A DNA stretch of 56,084 nucleotides, from positions 1 to 56,084 of the forward strand of contig JAHWGK010000011.1 in NCBI GenBank assembly GCA_020054495.1, given 5' to 3'. Positions 45,993 through 53,669 of this stretch are shown in pieces. The stretch's first letter is position 1, and each line of letters begins with the position of its first letter. Both the position numbers and the translations under genes were made by a program. A model generated the notes under the pieces. That model ran no database searches, was not told where the DNA came from, and saw only the letters and a list, made by a program, of their open reading frames with translations. The DNA is from Thermoplasmata archaeon (GTDB taxonomy: Archaea > Thermoplasmatota > E2 > DHVEG-1).

Positions 45993-46316
45993 TTATTCAA
46001 TAGCGCTGAATGAAAGCATACCATTTTTTCTTAATATACTGCAAATTCTACATATCTCATTGGTCACAATTGTTGATCCATGCCTTATTATTTTTTCAGC
46101 AGAAATATTGATTTCAGAAATAATATCCTCATTTACTATACTAATTCTTCCTCGTTTTTTTGATAAATATTGGCTAATAGCAGCAGGAGTAAGCCCCATT
46201 ATATTTGCTGCTTCTTTTTGATTTAAGCCATATATTCTAATCATGCTTTTTACAAGCTCTTTTCTAATAATTGGTAAACCTTGCCAGCGCATGTATTCGC
46301 ATGGATTAGTTAGCAT
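45993..46316 (-). CDS. HTH transcriptional regulator with C-terminal Cys pair (COG2522-like)
   Basis: A 107-residue archaeal regulator. It starts in the family manner (PCEYMRWQGLPIIRKELVKS) and has one helix-turn-helix, GLNQKEAANIMGLTPAAISQ, with YLSKKRG after the recognition helix. The C-terminal part has a CRIC pair that could bind metal or sense redox state. Three copies of the ATTAACA-N2-TGTTAAT palindrome lie in the 494-bp region upstream of the gene, which suggests autoregulation. Targets are unknown; the palindrome upstream of the M28 peptidase gene offers a candidate. Confidence 0.88.
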   Translation of the reverse strand: MLTNPCEYMRWQGLPIIRKELVKSMIRIYGLNQKEAANIMGLTPAAISQYLSKKRGRISIVNEDIISEINISAEKIIRHGSTIVTNEICRICSILRKNGMLSFSAIE

Positions 46317-46347
46317 GAAGAGTGTAATGTCATTTCAAATATATAAA

Positions 46348-46363
46348 ATTAACTATTGTTAAT
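46348..46363. promoter_or_regulatory. Palindromic operator candidate, copy next to the HTH gene
   Basis: ATTAACT-AT-TGTTAAT, matching the palindrome at 6 of 7 arm pairs, lies 31-47 bp before the HTH gene start and overlaps its TATA-like region (ATATAAAATT on the plus strand). A bound protein would block transcription. Confidence 0.4.
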
Positions 46364-46469
46364 TTATTTGTTAATATAAACTTAATCGTTATTAAATCAA
46401 TATTACAAAACTGATTTAAAATGATATATAAGGAGAAAAATTGGGATGTTGATTGGTAGAGGGAGGTGA

Positions 46470-46577
46470 ATGCGATATATAGATGTTATTATAAAATACC
46501 CAATCAAAACCCCAGTATTAACAATTGTTAAGTTTTATCTGTATTTAAATATTGCGGTAAATATTTACGACAATTGA
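46470..46577 (+). CDS. Possible 35-aa peptide
   Basis: GGAGGTG followed closely by ATG opens a 35-codon frame rich in Ile, Tyr and Val (MRYIDVIIKYPIKTPVLTIV). The ribosome-binding site is strong but only 3 nt from the ATG. The frame overlaps the palindrome at 46517 and has no recognisable domain. I list it because of the ribosome-binding site; it may be chance. Confidence 0.2.
   Translation: MRYIDVIIKYPIKTPVLTIVKFYLYLNIAVNIYDN
46517..46532. promoter_or_regulatory. Palindromic operator candidate, second copy
   Basis: ATTAACA-AT-TGTTAAG; its inner 14 bases form the perfect palindrome TTAACAATTGTTAA, identical to the copy at 55071-55084. It lies about 200 bp upstream of the HTH gene. Confidence 0.4.
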
Positions 46578-46629
46578 CTAAAAACATGATGATTTCAAAA
46601 TTACAAAACAAAAAATTTTAATAGGTAGA

Positions 46630-46719
46630 TGGGGCCTAATGTTTTCTTTGGGAAGATAGAAAAAGATATGAGAGTTTAGTTAGACTAAAAAATCATTCTT
46701 ATTTCTTGATTAGACCCCA
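46630..46719. repeat. 90-bp segment bounded by inverted repeats
   Basis: TGGGGCCTAAT (46630-46640) and ATTAGACCCCA (46709-46719) are inverted repeats with one mismatch. The interior contains a TTTAGT/ACTAAA hairpin. No target duplication is seen, so a MITE is unproven; an RNA stem is equally possible. Confidence 0.3.
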
Positions 46720-46723
46720 CTGA

Positions 46724-46739
46724 ATTAACAGATGTTAAT
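46724..46739. promoter_or_regulatory. Palindromic operator candidate, third copy
   Basis: Perfect ATTAACA-GA-TGTTAAT, with the same arms as the copy at 13660-13675. It lies downstream of the pectate-lyase-like gene and about 410 bp before the HTH gene. Confidence 0.4.
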
Positions 46740-46810
46740 CTACTATATATATTTTATGGTTATTTTCATTGTTCCCCTGCAAAAGTAAACAAAAGGTTTG
46801 AGATAATATT

Positions 46811-48220
46811 TTATAACCATAGTCGTAATAGTAAACGCTGTAGTAGTAAGAACAAATTTGGATGACTTACTAAGAAGTCTAGAACTGGTCTGTTAATTAT
46901 TTTGTTTCTTAGCGCGTTTACGTCTTCTACCTGTTTTGAATAACTATGGAGCCATTCTTCGAGATTTGTATAGCCATCACCATCGCTATCTCCATGTGGG
47001 TTACTCGGTATTATTAATGCACGGTAGTTTTTCAAAAGGTTTGGCCAACCACCAACATCACTCTGGCTGTCAATGAAATGACCTGTTCGAGATCTTACCT
47101 CTTTAACTACACGTTTGTCAACTGAATCTCTATCATTAGGGCGCGCACCTGCTTTATTCAGCACTATATCATAGGCGTTAAAAGCACTCTGTGTTGTAAT
47201 ACCAGTAGGTGCAAATGTCGGAATATTACTTCGAAAAGACGCCTGCCCAAAAGCAACAATATCCCAATCATCTTGAATATTTAAGGTTCTTGTAGGGCCA
47301 ATATTATCATGGATATAAAACTTAGAAGGAGGCTCAGCATATTCAAGCGATACTCCACCATATTCCTTAGTGTTTAATCCTGCCTTATAAAAGTTACCAA
47401 TTATATTGCCGTATTGAGGATCTGCACCTGAATAATAATGAAATTCAGTTGGGCTCCATTCCCAGTTATAAACAACATTATTAATTATCTCAGTATTGCC
47501 ATAATTTGCAATAGCAGGATTCCTATCAGCGTTATGAGCAAACAGATTATGATGAATAGATAGATCACCGGTGTTGCCTTTTCCTACATAAAAACCCATG
47601 CTATGAGACCCTTTTGGATGACAACTATGCCGAAGGCCCTCACTGATTATGCACCATTGAAAGGTAAGAGCATTGCTTCCATACCATCCACTAGCAACAT
47701 TTTCATCTGTTGCCCAACTTATTGAACAATGATCAATAACAACATTATATGCACCCTCACCAACGTTAAGTCCATCCCTCCAGTCGCAGGGAACACCTCT
47801 AGATTTATCGCCAACCCGAATACGAAGATGCTGGATTACTACATCATGGGTATTTATGCGTAATCCTCCAGGGCCTCTAATGGTTATCCCGGGCGATGGT
47901 GCTGTTTGACCTGCGACAAAAACATATGGGTCTTTCACCCATATGCAATCATTTTGCTGAATGGTTCCTGACACTTCAAAAATTATTACTCTTGGACCAG
48001 ATGCTTCTAAAGCAGATCTCAAAGATCCAGATCCTCCATCATTAATATTTGTTACCCTATAGATTGTTGGGTTTGTACTGCCTGCGTAAGCAGCACGAGT
48101 ATTAGATCCAAAACCTTCTGATCCCGGAAAAGCTGGGAGTGGACTTGTATTCCCTTTTACGGATAGAGTAGTTACAGTCAAAAGAGTAAAAACAAGAACA
48201 ACTACTATCTTTTTTTTCAT
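46811..48220 (-). CDS. Exported pectate-lyase-like protein with EF-hand and shared C-terminal tail
   Basis: A 469-residue secreted beta-helix protein. The signal peptide covers residues 1-23. It opens like bacterial pectate lyases (LPAFPGSEGFGSNTRAAY, TNINDGGSGSLRSALEASGP) and has repeated beta-helix rungs (NVVIDHCSISWATDENV, LSIHHNLFAHNADRNP). A Ca-binding EF-hand-like loop DSDGDGYTNLEEWLH follows. Between this and the end stands the tail RNKIINRPVLDFLVSHP to FLLLQRLLLRLWL, without the PKD-like domain seen in the other tail proteins. It likely cleaves pectin-like or other acidic polysaccharides. The bacterial character of the catalytic part suggests lateral transfer, with the tail added later; this is inference. 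Confidence 0.85.
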   Translation of the reverse strand: MKKKIVVVLVFTLLTVTTLSVKGNTSPLPAFPGSEGFGSNTRAAYAGSTNPTIYRVTNINDGGSGSLRSALEASGPRVIIFEVSGTIQQNDCIWVKDPYVFVAGQTAPSPGITIRGPGGLRINTHDVVIQHLRIRVGDKSRGVPCDWRDGLNVGEGAYNVVIDHCSISWATDENVASGWYGSNALTFQWCIISEGLRHSCHPKGSHSMGFYVGKGNTGDLSIHHNLFAHNADRNPAIANYGNTEIINNVVYNWEWSPTEFHYYSGADPQYGNIIGNFYKAGLNTKEYGGVSLEYAEPPSKFYIHDNIGPTRTLNIQDDWDIVAFGQASFRSNIPTFAPTGITTQSAFNAYDIVLNKAGARPNDRDSVDKRVVKEVRSRTGHFIDSQSDVGGWPNLLKNYRALIIPSNPHGDSDGDGYTNLEEWLHSYSKQVEDVNALRNKIINRPVLDFLVSHPNLFLLLQRLLLRLWL

Positions 48221-48329
48221 TTTTTCCTATCTCTTAAATTATAATTCAAAGCTGATATATAATATTTTGGTTTAAAAATATACTTAACTGTTAGACCTAT
48301 TATATTTGATGAAGGTTCTTAATTTTCAA

Positions 48330-49070
48330 TTAAGTAATTATTACTATTATTTTTTGAGTGATAATATATGAATAAGCCATTAGAAAGACGAATATGAAGA
48401 CGTTTATCCTTTTTTTTAGTAGATTTGTTGTAAATGTATTAGTAAGCTCTTTAATTGATAGCAAACTAATGAAAATAAGGATAAAATAGATCTCTAGCGG
48501 TATTGATTGTGTAATCATGAAAAGAATTATCGTCCAAATGATTAACACAAAAGTAATTTTATCAGAAACAGTAAATTGTATATTTTTCAAGTTGATATTT
48601 TGATTTTTCATGTCTTCTAGTTTTTGAATAATTCTTTTTCTCAAGGCAATCTTTGTTTTCTCCTTAAAATAATAAATCATTTTTGGATTATTATGATTAA
48701 AAGAAGCTATTTTAAAAGCAGGGTAAATTGATTGTTCTGATTTTCCTGGTTCTTTATAAAGTAAAAGAATAAGAAATGATCCAATAACGAGTAAGGTGAA
48801 ACTAATTTTTAGGTTTAAAATCGTTGGGTGAATAATAAAAAGAAAGCCAATAATGAGTAATATAATTTCCACAATGTTACCTTGAAAAAATCTTTTAAGA
48901 TTTTCTTGTTTGATTTTTTTAAGGCTAACTATTGGTATTCTTTTTTTAAGATTGCTCAAAAATGGAAATTTTAGTTTTTTAGATTTTTTTCTTTGTTTTT
49001 GATCAAAAGGAAATGGCCTTATTTTTTTATGTGTGACTTTTTGGGAACTTTTTTTTATTTGTTTTTTCAT
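48330..49070 (-). CDS. Membrane protein with Lys-rich N-terminus, 246 aa
   Basis: The first 55 residues are extremely basic (KKQIKKSSQKVTHKKIRPF), followed by two adjacent membrane helices (about residues 67-105). A cytoplasmic loop (about residues 106-170) and two more helices come next. No family is recognised. GAGGGG precedes the ATG. It lies between the pectate-lyase-like gene and the DUF362 gene on the same strand. The AT-rich composition may inflate its Lys and Ile content. Confidence 0.55.
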   Translation of the reverse strand: MKKQIKKSSQKVTHKKIRPFPFDQKQRKKSKKLKFPFLSNLKKRIPIVSLKKIKQENLKRFFQGNIVEIILLIIGFLFIIHPTILNLKISFTLLVIGSFLILLLYKEPGKSEQSIYPAFKIASFNHNNPKMIYYFKEKTKIALRKRIIQKLEDMKNQNINLKNIQFTVSDKITFVLIIWTIILFMITQSIPLEIYFILIFISLLSIKELTNTFTTNLLKKRINVFIFVFLMAYSYIITQKIIVIIT

Positions 49071-49318
49071 GTTTTCCCCTCACCTTCAGCGTTCTATAAA
49101 TTCTTGAGTAAAAGTATAATTTTTTTCTGTTTTTTTATATACTTTCTCTCTCCACCAAACTTTTAACTAGTAATGCATTAGTTTAATTAAAAACTTTCTA
49201 AAAATAATTATATAAATATTTATAAATTTTTAAACATCCTGTAACAAAAAAACAAGGTTTTTTACATGTAGGATACTAAAATTTTAAAACAAATAATAGA
49301 ATAGAAAAAAGAGTTGGA

Positions 49319-51523
49319 CTAGTTTTCTAGTCCTAATCGAAGTATAAGTTGTCGTATTATAGGAAAAAGATTAGGATAGCTCTCTAGGATCTTTATGAGC
49401 GGTTTGTTAACTACTTTGTTTCTTGGCATATTAATTTCAAGTGTTCCCCAGCCACTTTCAGCCCCATGCCCATCTTTTGCTTTAGCTTTAATAGTATATG
49501 TTCCTTGTTCTGTCCAGATGTGTGATTTAGTTATTATTTCACCAGAATTATAAGGACCAATCCATCCAGTAGATGTTTCATCACCCCAGTCAATGTAAAA
49601 CCAAATATCAGTTCCGTCCGAATCAGTTGCTGAAAAAGTATAATCATAAGTTGTCCCTACTTTTCCACTTGTAGGGCCATTAAGGTCTGGTTGACCTGGT
49701 GGGACGTTAGACTCTTGTATCCATGACCAAGTTAAATCATTAGTTGTATTATCAAGATCGTCGGTGACAGTTAGAGTTACTGTAAAGTTATCTACAGTGG
49801 AATAAGTATGTGATGGATTCTGTAAATCAGAGGTATTGCCATCTCCAAAATCCCATTCCCAACTATACGGAGTATATCCACCATTTGCAAAGCCATTGAA
49901 TTGAACAGATTCATTGACTAATCCATAATAAGGACCATTTGCATATGCCTTCAATTCTTCTCCACAGATAGCAATGTAATCAATTCCAATATTTGATGGG
50001 CCAGAATAGCGTTCAGAAGAAAAAATATTTTCTGTTGTGTCCCAGTGTTCATGAACACCAAGACTGTCTGACAAATAGATTCCATCGTTTTCAGGGTCAT
50101 AAACATTTGATGGCGGGTCCGCTGATTGATGCAGATAGTTTTGTGATCCCTCGCAGGGATTTGTACCTTCTGCATGAAGGAAGTCAAACATTACTGAGTC
50201 AATAGCGACTGGATCTTGTGAGAAGAACAAGCTGTTGGTCCAGTCGTCGTTGAATGGGTACATTTGAAATTTATCAATGTAACTATGATCGTAAGGTGTA
50301 GCAAACATGCCGTCTCCGATATATAAAACAACTTTTCCACCGATATGTTCATGGGCAAATAAATCAGTTTGTGGTGCAGGATTGCCGAGGGTAAAAGAGA
50401 GTTGGTGATATGGATGAAGAGCTGCAACAGATTCCATCCAGGTGCCAAAAAAATTCTTACCCGATAATGTCACCCCAGTATTTATTGGATGTCTCTTAAG
50501 AATTGGCATATTAATCAAGTAATCAGCTTCGGTAACACAAGTTGGTAGTGTCCGATATGAGCAACTACCAGCTGCAAAATAAACCCGTTCGGTACTTGCT
50601 ACCACCTTTTCTCGTCCAGAGGCACCTCCAAAACTGTCGACATAATGAACATCTGGGAATTCAGGAATTAAAGGATCAGCAGGATATTCTTTATAGTAAA
50701 CACGATTGTAGAACCAATTTCCAATAGCTCGTGATGCATCATAAATAATGATGTCCTCTTGGGCAACATTAACTATGTTGACAAGCTGTCTTAGGAGTGC
50801 TTTAACAACATTAGGGCTCGCATCTCGTTGATTATCTTGACTTGTATAAGACCCGCAGTTATTGAGGTTGATTTTAATTGCAATCTTTTCTCCAGTCTGA
50901 TAACCTTCCTCACCATGACCATGTCCCTGGTTGAAATGTTTGAAAAGGTGATTCCAAGCTAAATAATCATCATTAGCATCAGCTAATGTTTTTATTCCTG
51001 ATGAGAACATTTGATCAACTATGGTTTGATTGTTGTTTCCTTTTTCCCACCAATATCCTATAAGCTCTTTCTCGGTGGCATTAGGGTTCCAGCCCCATAC
51101 GACTCGTCCAGGTTTGTAGCCCTGAGGAGTGCCGATTGGATCTTTTGGTATCGGGTCCCAGATTGTAAGTTCATAAGGATCATTTGATTCTGTAACTGCA
51201 AATACATTACTAGTTATTGAGAAGAGTAAGATAAAAGCTACTAAAATAACAGGTGCAATAGCAGCAGACTTGTAGTTTACCCTTCTGATCCATAAGCCAA
51301 GTCCATGAAATATTGCACTCCACAATAAACTCCAAAAAGCAATATATCCAAATGCTATTGAAACTGACATTTGCTGACATGGATAACGAATTCGATCAGG
51401 TCTTGGTAATACTCGAACTAGGAACCATATAATTGCTGCAATTCCTGCAAAATGGAATAACATCCCTTGATGGCTGGAAAGTTTCACTAAAAAATTTGAT
51501 TTACTTTTATGATGATTTTTCAT
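49319..51523 (-). CDS. Exported DUF362 protein with two PKD-like domains and shared C-terminal tail
   Basis: A 734-residue protein. Three hydrophobic helices at the N-terminus (about residues 20-115) anchor it, and the rest is predicted to lie outside. A DUF362 domain follows (about residues 205-500: GEKIAIKINLNNCGSYTSQD, VVKALLRQLVNI, DYLINMPILKRHPINTGVTL, FSQDPVAIDSVMFDFLHAEG). Then come a PKD domain (SWEWDFGDGNTSDLQNPSHT), a second PKD-like domain (FYIDWGDETSTGWIGPYNSG) and the tail PRNKVVNKPLIKILESYP to FPIIRQLILRLGL. DUF362 is usually found in cytoplasmic proteins, often beside ferredoxin domains; an exported form is unusual. GAGGGG precedes the ATG. The biochemical role is unknown. Confidence 0.85.
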   Translation of the reverse strand: MKNHHKSKSNFLVKLSSHQGMLFHFAGIAAIIWFLVRVLPRPDRIRYPCQQMSVSIAFGYIAFWSLLWSAIFHGLGLWIRRVNYKSAAIAPVILVAFILLFSITSNVFAVTESNDPYELTIWDPIPKDPIGTPQGYKPGRVVWGWNPNATEKELIGYWWEKGNNNQTIVDQMFSSGIKTLADANDDYLAWNHLFKHFNQGHGHGEEGYQTGEKIAIKINLNNCGSYTSQDNQRDASPNVVKALLRQLVNIVNVAQEDIIIYDASRAIGNWFYNRVYYKEYPADPLIPEFPDVHYVDSFGGASGREKVVASTERVYFAAGSCSYRTLPTCVTEADYLINMPILKRHPINTGVTLSGKNFFGTWMESVAALHPYHQLSFTLGNPAPQTDLFAHEHIGGKVVLYIGDGMFATPYDHSYIDKFQMYPFNDDWTNSLFFSQDPVAIDSVMFDFLHAEGTNPCEGSQNYLHQSADPPSNVYDPENDGIYLSDSLGVHEHWDTTENIFSSERYSGPSNIGIDYIAICGEELKAYANGPYYGLVNESVQFNGFANGGYTPYSWEWDFGDGNTSDLQNPSHTYSTVDNFTVTLTVTDDLDNTTNDLTWSWIQESNVPPGQPDLNGPTSGKVGTTYDYTFSATDSDGTDIWFYIDWGDETSTGWIGPYNSGEIITKSHIWTEQGTYTIKAKAKDGHGAESGWGTLEINMPRNKVVNKPLIKILESYPNLFPIIRQLILRLGLEN

Positions 51524-51757
51524 TATGTATTCCCCTCAAATATTAGATTTTAATGTCTTTGTAATATTATAATTTGATTTAAATGTATGCAAGTCCAAGT
51601 ATATTACTATATCAATAATTTAAACAATATGGTTATTGCACGTTCAAATCTCGTTTTTTACACTTTTGACATTTTTACACGATGGGTTTATATACAATTA
51701 GTGTTAAAAAATATCATGCTAAATAATAGCAAAGTAAAGATGAAAGGTGGTATAGAA

Positions 51758-51931
51758 ATGAATGAATATGAATCTATAAGCAAAAAAGTAAATACGCTAT
51801 TACAGGAAAAGAGTGAGAAAAAAACAAGTGAAAAAAACCAAGAAATGAAGAAAATGAAAGAATATAAATTAAAAAGGGAAAAAATAAGTCAAAAAATAAT
51901 GGGACTTGAATTAGAAAATAAGATAAATTGA
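51758..51931 (+). CDS. Small charged helical protein, 57 aa
   Basis: ATG at 51758 with AGGTGG 7 nt upstream gives a 57-residue, Lys/Glu-rich single helix (MNEYESISKKVNTLLQEKSE, then MKEYKLKREKISQKIMGLEL). The frame is open further upstream, but that part lacks a ribosome-binding site and has a different composition. No family is known. A hairpin terminator candidate lies 68 bp after the stop. Confidence 0.5.
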   Translation: MNEYESISKKVNTLLQEKSEKKTSEKNQEMKKMKEYKLKREKISQKIMGLELENKIN

Positions 51932-51998
51932 AAAAAATAGAAAACGTATACACATCCCTAATTACTAATATTAAAAACTATAATTCAGCTTGTTTTCT

Positions 51999-52020
51999 GG
52001 GGTATTACCGCCCCGATTAT
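51999..52020 (+). terminator. Hairpin terminator candidate for the 57-aa gene
   Basis: GGGG-TATTACCG-CCCC (51999-52014) is followed by GATTATATTTTTT. It lies between convergent genes. A sister sequence, GGGGTATTTTCGCC, occurs at 52110-52123 and belongs to the other hairpin of this gap. Confidence 0.4.
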
Positions 52021-52109
52021 ATTTTTTAAAACTATTCATATTAACAGTTATAATACATCAAACCTTCTTTTCTTTTATATGAACACAAAAGCATTCTCTT
52101 AATTGAGAT

Positions 52110-52128
52110 GGGGTATTTTCGCCTATCC
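52110..52128 (-). terminator. Hairpin downstream of the minus-strand membrane protein gene
   Basis: GGGGTA (52110-52115) pairs with TATCCC (52124-52129) with one wobble pair. It lies just after the stop codon of the gene at 52145-52813 and shares the 14-base pattern GGGGTATTNNCGCC with the hairpin at 51999. Confidence 0.3.
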
Positions 52129-52144
52129 CGCGTTCTACAGGTTT

Positions 52145-52813
52145 TTATATATAAAAGGCGAATGGAGTAAAGCCAAAAAAGGCACCAGTGATACCAATAC
52201 TTAATACTAATCCAATAAAGAATAAAGCAAATCCAAACTGTGGGCCTAATTTGGCTTTAAATAAATTTAATCCCAGAGAAAACGTTGCACCAAATGCATA
52301 TGTCCAAAAGATTACTACTTTTGGAAGTATTGAGGGATGAATTGGTCTAAGTAGTCCAACCCCCGCAGAGCCTATAACGCCCAAAATTGTGGATCTCTTT
52401 ACTTTATTTATTGGTAAATACAATAGTTGTTTTGCTTCATCTACACTTAATCCTTCAGGAATTACGCCCAAATCATCCATCATAGTTAGAGTAGTATCAA
52501 CAATTTCCTCTGCTTCAATTATTTCTTCATCACTTGCATCTGCTGAATGCATTGTTACAAAAGCCTTACTCCCTTCTTTTAGTTGATTTCTAAGTTGTTC
52601 TGCATCAGACTTTGGGATTTCTTTTTTACAAGATATTTTTTTACCATCAATTCCATAAAAATCACATGTAACCAGTTCGGTTTCATCTAAATTTGTTTGA
52701 TGTTCACCTCGAATAGTTTGCATAGTCCACGGTTCATTTGAAACAGCCGTGATAGATACCAGTGGTATCAATAAGGTTATACAGATTATTATACCTATTA
52801 TTTTCTTTCTCAT
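52145..52813 (-). CDS. Exported/membrane protein of unknown function, 222 aa
   Basis: A signal peptide (KKIIGIIICITLLIPLVSIT) leads an acidic ectodomain of about 110 residues with an internal helix rich in Glu and Asp (DASDEEIIEAEEIVDTTLTM). Three C-terminal hydrophobic helices follow (about residues 140-220, with LGVIGSAGVGLLRPIHPSIL). I start at ATG 52813, where GGGGG has proper spacing. No family is recognised. A cluster of AATCGTG motifs lies 160-225 bp upstream. Confidence 0.6.
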   Translation of the reverse strand: MRKKIIGIIICITLLIPLVSITAVSNEPWTMQTIRGEHQTNLDETELVTCDFYGIDGKKISCKKEIPKSDAEQLRNQLKEGSKAFVTMHSADASDEEIIEAEEIVDTTLTMMDDLGVIPEGLSVDEAKQLLYLPINKVKRSTILGVIGSAGVGLLRPIHPSILPKVVIFWTYAFGATFSLGLNLFKAKLGPQFGFALFFIGLVLSIGITGAFFGFTPFAFYI

Positions 52814-52970
52814 ATTATACCCCCATTTATAGACTTGTAATAGCTTATTCAAATTTAAACTTTTATTATATATTTATTGGAACCTATTATTAAATATTTA
52901 AAAGCTACACTAAATTTTGTTTTTTACAAAGTATTACGATACTAAAAGTTTTTGTTAATAATTTAAGCCT

Positions 52971-53037
52971 AATCGTGTAAACCTTTATCACGATTTGGGA
53001 TAGTATTTAAACCTTGCTGTCTTAATCGTGCTATAAT
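52971..53037. repeat. Cluster of AATCGTG motifs
   Basis: AATCGTG at 52971-52977, its inverse CACGATT at 52989-52995 and AATCGTGCTATAAT at 53024-53037 fall within 67 bp of the 350-base gap between two minus-strand genes. The last 14-mer is identical to 13981-13994. A protein-binding array is likely; nothing else is seen in the gap. Confidence 0.4.
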
Positions 53038-53163
53038 ATGTCAATGTTTTTGAATATAAAATAATGAGGGAAAAACACTTTTATAGTTAAAATAAAATTT
53101 GGAAAAAAATTTAGGATGAGAATTGAATATGGTTTTAGCGGTAAAAATTTGTTTATCGTTAGT

Positions 53164-53517
53164 TTATCTCTTACGTCCTCCACCATATTTTTTAGCATAC
53201 ATGGCTCTTCTTTGTCGAGTTTTGGTATAATGGTCACTTGATAATCTGCGAGAACTTGTTGATTTTGGCATTCTAATCTTAGGTGGTTTTCTTGTTGCAA
53301 TTGCAGTAAAAAAACTAAGTAAAAAGATTCCAGTTATTAATAAAGCGTAACCTATATATTCTATTATTAATCTAAACGTTTTTGAGTTTGAATTGTTCTG
53401 AGAATTAATTTCATTTCTTCTTCTATAATTATTTGAAATTAGATTATTGAATTCTTTTTGAGAGGGACTAACTAATTTTCCATCTTTAAATCTACCATGT
53501 CCAATTACTTTATCCAT
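53164..53517 (-). CDS. Small single-span membrane protein with basic C-terminus, 117 aa
   Basis: Start ATG 53517 with AAAGGA 5 nt upstream; the TTG at 53532 overlaps that site. A polar N-terminus (DKVIGHGRFKDGKLVSPSQK) precedes one helix (IIEYIGYALLITGIFLLSFF). The last 40 residues are very basic (RRLSSDHYTKTRQRRAMYAK, ending GGGRKR) and probably face the cytoplasm, where they may bind nucleic acid or ribosomes. No family is recognised. Confidence 0.55.
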   Translation of the reverse strand: MDKVIGHGRFKDGKLVSPSQKEFNNLISNNYRRRNEINSQNNSNSKTFRLIIEYIGYALLITGIFLLSFFTAIATRKPPKIRMPKSTSSRRLSSDHYTKTRQRRAMYAKKYGGGRKR

Positions 53518-53597
53518 TATATTCCTTTCCAAATGATAGATAGATAAAACTATTTAATCATCTCAACTGAAGAAAGGTTCTCTTCTCTTACAATTCT

Positions 53598-53648
53598 TTA
53601 AATTTCACCTGCCAATTCAATTAATGACTCTTTATGAGTAAGAATCAC
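53598..53648 (-). pseudogene. 16-codon fragment resembling the end of an SMC/Rad50-type ATPase
   Basis: Directly after the HTH-array nuclease gene, the minus strand reads VILTHKESLIELAGEI and then a stop codon. This matches the H-loop and following helix at the C-terminus of SMC, Rad50 and related ABC ATPases. In-frame stops lie immediately upstream and no other part of such a gene is seen. It is short enough to be coincidence. Confidence 0.2.
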
Positions 53649-53669
53649 AGTCTATTAATTCAATTCTTC

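Noticed and set aside
10571-51523. PGF-type archaeosortase signal as explanation of the shared tail
   Set aside because: There is no PGF motif, and the tail is amphipathic with internal Pro rather than a plain membrane helix followed by basic residues.
51590-51670. tRNA-like T-loop sequence GTTCAAATC
   Set aside because: No acceptor or anticodon stems can be built around it.
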